26,817 bases of DNA, taken from the NCBI GenBank assembly GCA_964517075.1, contig CAZFAT010000380.1, positions 1 through 26,817 of the forward strand. The letters are read 5' to 3'. Source of the stretch: CAZFAT01 sp964517075. Its GTDB lineage: Bacteria > Acidobacteriota > Vicinamibacteria > Vicinamibacterales > SCN-69-37. The notes beneath the pieces are model-generated. The model searched no databases. It saw only the letters and a program-made list of their open reading frames with translations, and was not told where the DNA came from. Positions within the stretch are counted from its first letter, which is position 1. The number at the start of each line of letters is the position of its first letter. Position numbers and translations under genes: made by a program. This document shows, piece by piece, positions 23,046 through 26,817 of this stretch.

Positions 23046-25532
23046 ATGAGACGCACCCGGTTGCTGCTCTCGGTGGTGACGGTCGCCGTTGTCTCGTTTG
23101 CCGCGGTGTTTCCCCGGCTGTCGTGGCACCTCGCCGCCGCGTCGGCCCGTCCTCCCGCCGCGCTGACGTGCGACCTCACGCAGTACAAAGCCCGCACGGG
23201 CCTGACCGCGGCGCCCGACGGCGACCTGCTGACCGTGTCGTGGAACGGGCAGGCACGATCGCAGCTGCGGGCGCGGTTTGCCGTCGACGCCGGTACGCCG
23301 ACGATTCGCGATTTGTCCGTGCGGCGCGGCGGCGGCCCATGGGCGACGCTGGGGCAGAATCTGACGCCGGAATACCGGGTGACGACCGGTGTCCGCCGCA
23401 TGTCGAACGATCAGGCGAACGCGCTGTCCAGCCTCGGCATCGACGTCACACAAGAGGTCATCGATCAGCACCGCTGGTACGCGTTCTGGGACGCACCGCT
23501 CAGCATTCCTGGCTATACCAGCGCGGCGGGAAGGCGAGGCGGCGGAGCGCGTGGCGCCGGCGCGCCGGCGCCGGCCCAACCCCCGCCGGCACCCACGCTC
23601 GGGCGAGGCGGGACCCTCGCCGAGCAGGTCGCCGCCATTCAGTCGGGACAACGCGGCAGACCAGGCTACAACCCGTCGCCGAATCCTCCCGGCTTCACCG
23701 GGGGACGCGGCTTCGGCCTGCCCAGGACGCCGACGGAAATCCGCCGAGGCGTTTCCGCGTTCGCGGCGACGTCATGCGAGGTCAGAACCGACGGCAACAG
23801 CCTCGCGGTCACGTTTCCGGGCATGACGCTCGGCGTCTTCGAGGGCAGCCTGCGCTTCACCGTGTATCGCGGGACGAATCTCCTTCAAATGGACGCGATC
23901 GCGCGGACCAGCGAGCCGTGGGTGGCCTACAAATACGACGCCGGGCTCAGAGGATTCTCGACATCGACGACGCCCCGGGTCGTCTGGCGCGACACGGGGG
24001 GAAATTCCCAGCAGCATCAGTTCGGCGGACCCCGGGCCCCCGGGCTGTCCGGTGTTCGCGCGGCCAACCGCGTGCTCGTGGCTGAAGGGCCACGGGGGTC
24101 GGTCGCGACGTTCCCGCCGCCGCACACGTTCTTCTTCGCGCGCGAAGTCGACGTGAACCTGGGCTACGTGTTCTACCGCAACGATGGCGGCGGCACCTAC
24201 AGCATCGGCGTCACGATGCCGGAGGCCGAATCCGATACGTTCCCGCAATACGAGCAGAACTACGCGCTGTACAACGCGCCGCCGGGCACGTGGCAGAAGA
24301 TGTCCCTGTTCTTCTATGCGACGCCGGAGTCAGCCGAGCCGACTCGACAGGCGGCCCTGGCGTTCACGCACCATGACGTTTTCAAGGCGGTCCCCGGCTA
24401 CAAGACGTTCGTCAACCACTTCCATCTGCGAGTGGTCGATCGCATGCGCGTCGGGGGCTTCGACACGCCGCTTCAAGATCTGATGGCGATGAAAGCCGTC
24501 GGCCTCAACGTCATCGGCCTGAGCGACTTCCATGCCGACAGTCTGGCGGCTGGCGACTACGGCCCGGCCCGCTTCAGGGACCAGAAAGACTACACCGAAG
24601 TGGCGCGGCGGTTGTCGGACACGGACTTCCTCGTCCTGCCCTGGGAGGAACCCAGCGTGGCGTTCGGGGGGCACTACAACATCATGTGGCCGAAGAGTGT
24701 CTTCTGGTCGAAGACCAACCGGATGGGCGGACGCGGCGGCGGGCCGGCACAGGCGGGCGACCCGGCGGCGACGCTGCCCTTCACGGAGAACGACCCCGCC
24801 TTCGGCAAGGTCTATCACACGGGCAGCGCAGAGGCGATGCAACAGCTGCTCGATGCCGAGGGCGGCTACTGGTATCACGCGCACCCGAGAACCAAGTCGA
24901 CGGCAGGCTTTCCCGACGCGACCTGGGGAACGAAGTACCTGCAAAGCGACCGCTACCTCGGTGTCGCCTTCAAACCCGGGATGGGCCAGGACAACTCCGA
25001 GCCGACCATGTGCGCCTGGCGCTGCTTCGATGCGGTGGACACGATGAACAACAGGAACGCCGGCCTCGGCATCGGCCCCAAGCTCCTCATCGCCGACATC
25101 GACACCTACCGCAAGAGTCCGGAGGATGACCTGTATCCCAATTTCCCGGTCAATTACCTCAGGATGGACACCCTGCCGCGACCCGACGGCGACTGGAGCC
25201 CGATCTTGAAGGCCATGCGCGACGGCGACTTCTTCGTCACGACCGGCGAGATCCTGATTGCGAACTACGCCGTCACGGGCACCGGCACTCGCCGGACAAT
25301 CACGGCCGATGCCGAGTGGACCTTCCCGCTGGCGTTCATGGAGGTCGTGACCGGTGACGGGAAGACCGTCCACAGGCAGATCATCGCCGCCACCGATCTC
25401 GAGGTGTTCGGCGCGACGAAGCTCTCGATCCCGTTCGATGCCACTGGCAAGACATGGGTGCGCTTCGCGATGTGGGACATTGCCGGGAACGGCGCCTTCA
25501 CGCAGCCGCGGTGGCTGACGGGTGGCAACTGA
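23046..25532 (+). CDS. Large exported PHP/CehA-McbA-like metallohydrolase candidate
   Basis: The 828-residue protein starts at ATG 23046 behind AGGAGG; the longer frame upstream lacks this site and a signal. A signal peptide spans about 1-32. The N-terminal half is beta-rich and interrupted by a Gly/Arg- and Pro-rich tract (about 160-225). The C-terminal part has NHFHLR (457-462), GLSDFH (491-496), PWEEP (532-536) and WYHAHP (609-614), spaced histidines and acids resembling the PHP-domain CehA/McbA family. Typical CehA-like proteins are shorter, so the N-terminal half is an addition. Its stop overlaps the tannase-like start (TGATG). Family placement is by motif; catalytic activity is inferred. 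Confidence 0.75.
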   Translation: MRRTRLLLSVVTVAVVSFAAVFPRLSWHLAAASARPPAALTCDLTQYKARTGLTAAPDGDLLTVSWNGQARSQLRARFAVDAGTPTIRDLSVRRGGGPWATLGQNLTPEYRVTTGVRRMSNDQANALSSLGIDVTQEVIDQHRWYAFWDAPLSIPGYTSAAGRRGGGARGAGAPAPAQPPPAPTLGRGGTLAEQVAAIQSGQRGRPGYNPSPNPPGFTGGRGFGLPRTPTEIRRGVSAFAATSCEVRTDGNSLAVTFPGMTLGVFEGSLRFTVYRGTNLLQMDAIARTSEPWVAYKYDAGLRGFSTSTTPRVVWRDTGGNSQQHQFGGPRAPGLSGVRAANRVLVAEGPRGSVATFPPPHTFFFAREVDVNLGYVFYRNDGGGTYSIGVTMPEAESDTFPQYEQNYALYNAPPGTWQKMSLFFYATPESAEPTRQAALAFTHHDVFKAVPGYKTFVNHFHLRVVDRMRVGGFDTPLQDLMAMKAVGLNVIGLSDFHADSLAAGDYGPARFRDQKDYTEVARRLSDTDFLVLPWEEPSVAFGGHYNIMWPKSVFWSKTNRMGGRGGGPAQAGDPAATLPFTENDPAFGKVYHTGSAEAMQQLLDAEGGYWYHAHPRTKSTAGFPDATWGTKYLQSDRYLGVAFKPGMGQDNSEPTMCAWRCFDAVDTMNNRNAGLGIGPKLLIADIDTYRKSPEDDLYPNFPVNYLRMDTLPRPDGDWSPILKAMRDGDFFVTTGEILIANYAVTGTGTRRTITADAEWTFPLAFMEVVTGDGKTVHRQIIAATDLEVFGATKLSIPFDATGKTWVRFAMWDIAGNGAFTQPRWLTGGN

Positions 25533-26817
25533 TGCGCCCCCGCATCGCGCCGGTCGCCATTCTCCTGTCGCTGGCGGTGCCGCCGCTCGTGGCGGTCTCG
25601 TCACAGACCGCACAAACCGGCCAGACGTCGGGGGGCGATCGCACACCGTCGTCGTGCACCGCGCTCGCGTCGTTGTCGCTGCGCAACGCCACGATCACGC
25701 TCGCGACGACCATTGACGAGAAGGCGGCGTTGCCCATCGTCGGGACGACCCAGACGGTCGTCGCGCCACGAGCGTTCTGCCGGGTGGCGGCAACGCTCAG
25801 GCCATCGGGCGATTCGGACATCAAGGTTGAAGTGTGGATGCCGGTGTCCGGCTGGAACCAGAAGTTCCAGGGTGTCGGCAACGGCGGGTTCAACGGCGCG
25901 ATTTCGTACGGCGCGCTGGTCACCGCCCTGAGGCGTGGCTACGCCGCGGCATCCACCGACACCGGCCACGCCGGCACGTCCGCGAGCTTCGCGCTCGGGC
26001 ACCCCGAGAAGGTCGTCGACTTCGGCTGGCGGGCGGTGCACGAGATGACCGTGGCGGCGAAGCAGATCGTGGCGGCCTACTACGAGGGCCCGCCGCGTCT
26101 GGCCTACTGGAACGGGTGCTCGGCTGGCGGCCGTCAGGCGATGAAGGAAGCACAACGATTTCCGGCCGACTACGACGGCATCATCGCGGGCGCACCCGGC
26201 CTCGACTGGACCGGTCGCGCGGCGCAGGCCGTGCGGATTGCGAAGGTGCTCGAGGCCGACGAATCGGCCCGTTTGCCGAACGCCGCCCGCCAGCGCCTGC
26301 ACCGGGCGGCCCTCGCCGCCTGCGACGCGTCGGACGGCTTGCAGGACGGCCTCATTTCGAGTCCGGAGTCATGCGCGTTCGACCCCGCGGTGCTGCAGTG
26401 CACGGAGGCCAATGCGACGGACTGCCTGAGCCCGGCCCAAGTCGCCACGGCGCGCCTCATCTATTCGAGCCCCGTCAACCCGCGCACACGGCGGCCGGTT
26501 CCGGGCCTCCTGCCGGGCAGCGAACTCGGGTGGACGGACCTCGGTTGGACCGCGTCGGCGCGCGCGACTGGCCTCGATCAGTTCCGCTTTCTGGTCTTCG
26601 GCGATCCCACCTGGACGATTCGGCAGTTCAACTTCGACGCCGACATCGTCCGGGCCGAACAGGCGGACGACAACACGATCAATGCGCTGAATCCGGATCT
26701 GAAGGCGTTCGTCACGCGAGGCGGGAAGCTGATTCAGTACCACGGCTGGAACGATCCGCAAATCTCGCCAGCGATCAGCACGCAGTACTACGCCCGTGTC
26801 GCGCAGGCGCTGGGCGG
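25532..26817 (+). CDS. Tannase/feruloyl-esterase family protein (partial, C-terminus beyond window)
   Basis: 428 codons are visible from ATG at 25532, which overlaps the preceding stop (TGATG). A signal peptide spans about 1-24. The alpha/beta-hydrolase is marked by GCSAGG with S197 as nucleophile next to C196, as in the CS-D-HC motif of tannases, and by YHGWNDPQISP with D408 as the acid. A calcium-loop-like CDASDGLQDGLI lies at about 264-275. The catalytic His-Cys should lie beyond the window. These enzymes hydrolyse gallate or ferulate esters of plant polymers. Coupling to the PHP-like gene suggests linked degradation of a plant-derived ester. Confidence 0.92.
   Translation, partial: MRPRIAPVAILLSLAVPPLVAVSSQTAQTGQTSGGDRTPSSCTALASLSLRNATITLATTIDEKAALPIVGTTQTVVAPRAFCRVAATLRPSGDSDIKVEVWMPVSGWNQKFQGVGNGGFNGAISYGALVTALRRGYAAASTDTGHAGTSASFALGHPEKVVDFGWRAVHEMTVAAKQIVAAYYEGPPRLAYWNGCSAGGRQAMKEAQRFPADYDGIIAGAPGLDWTGRAAQAVRIAKVLEADESARLPNAARQRLHRAALAACDASDGLQDGLISSPESCAFDPAVLQCTEANATDCLSPAQVATARLIYSSPVNPRTRRPVPGLLPGSELGWTDLGWTASARATGLDQFRFLVFGDPTWTIRQFNFDADIVRAEQADDNTINALNPDLKAFVTRGGKLIQYHGWNDPQISPAISTQYYARVAQALG

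Noticed and set aside
10..26817. Possibility of a CRISPR array or tandem repeat system
   Set aside because: I found no regularly spaced direct repeats.

Overview
The window is GC-rich, tightly packed bacterial DNA. Several features together suggest an Acidobacteriota genome, probably of the Vicinamibacteria type: an ECF sigma factor coupled to a membrane Ser/Thr kinase, many exported amidohydrolase, dioxygenase and gluconolactonase-like enzymes, and Gly/Arg-rich tracts in exported proteins. This taxonomic call is inference from gene content; no rRNA or phylogenetic marker is present. I see no rRNA, tRNA, CRISPR array, transposase, integrase or phage gene.

Layout. (1) 1-6345, all minus strand: in transcription order an exported YtcJ-type amidohydrolase, an ECF sigma factor overlapping a membrane Ser/Thr kinase, a CDP-alcohol phosphatidyltransferase, a GtrA-type membrane protein and a metallo-beta-lactamase-fold exported hydrolase cut by the window start. 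(2) 6439-12180, plus strand: a translationally coupled sugar or sugar-acid catabolic cluster (TIM-barrel isomerase/epimerase, SDR, HUMPS/OMP-decarboxylase-family enzyme, zinc-type dehydrogenase, second SDR), then a two-helix small membrane protein, a zinc-ribbon/PH-domain membrane protein and an exported peroxiredoxin-like protein. (3) 12191-16660, minus strand: an exported intradiol dioxygenase, a KefB/C-type K+/H+ antiporter with its KefF/G-type flavoprotein overlapping it, a YdeI-family protein and an exported VOC protein. (4) 16687-18772, plus strand: a LamG-like exported protein and an ACS-family (ExuT-like) MFS transporter. (5) 18773-20280: a looser region with a small membrane protein, a palindromic operator-like site, a GNAT-like N-terminal fragment, a short exported protein and a REP-like palindrome cluster. 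(6) 20281-22937, minus strand: an SMP-30/gluconolactonase-like TAT protein followed by an amidohydrolase-2 protein. (7) 23046 to the end, plus strand: a large exported PHP/CehA-like protein overlapping a tannase/feruloyl-esterase-family protein that runs off the window.

Working picture: a heterotroph using plant-derived aromatics and sugar acids. Tannase-like, intradiol dioxygenase, amidohydrolase and lactonase-like proteins act in the envelope, an ExuT-like carrier imports, and a cytoplasmic cluster oxidises, isomerises and perhaps decarboxylates the sugar. The best candidate for an undescribed system is 6439-10783. Its HUMPS enzyme keeps the catalytic motif but has neither the usual isomerase partner nor a sugar kinase beside it, and its dehydrogenase lacks the structural-zinc cysteines. 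Also notable are Gly/Arg-rich tracts recurring in four unrelated exported proteins, the sigma/kinase pair with a shortened sigma N-terminus, and the exported PHP-like/tannase pair.
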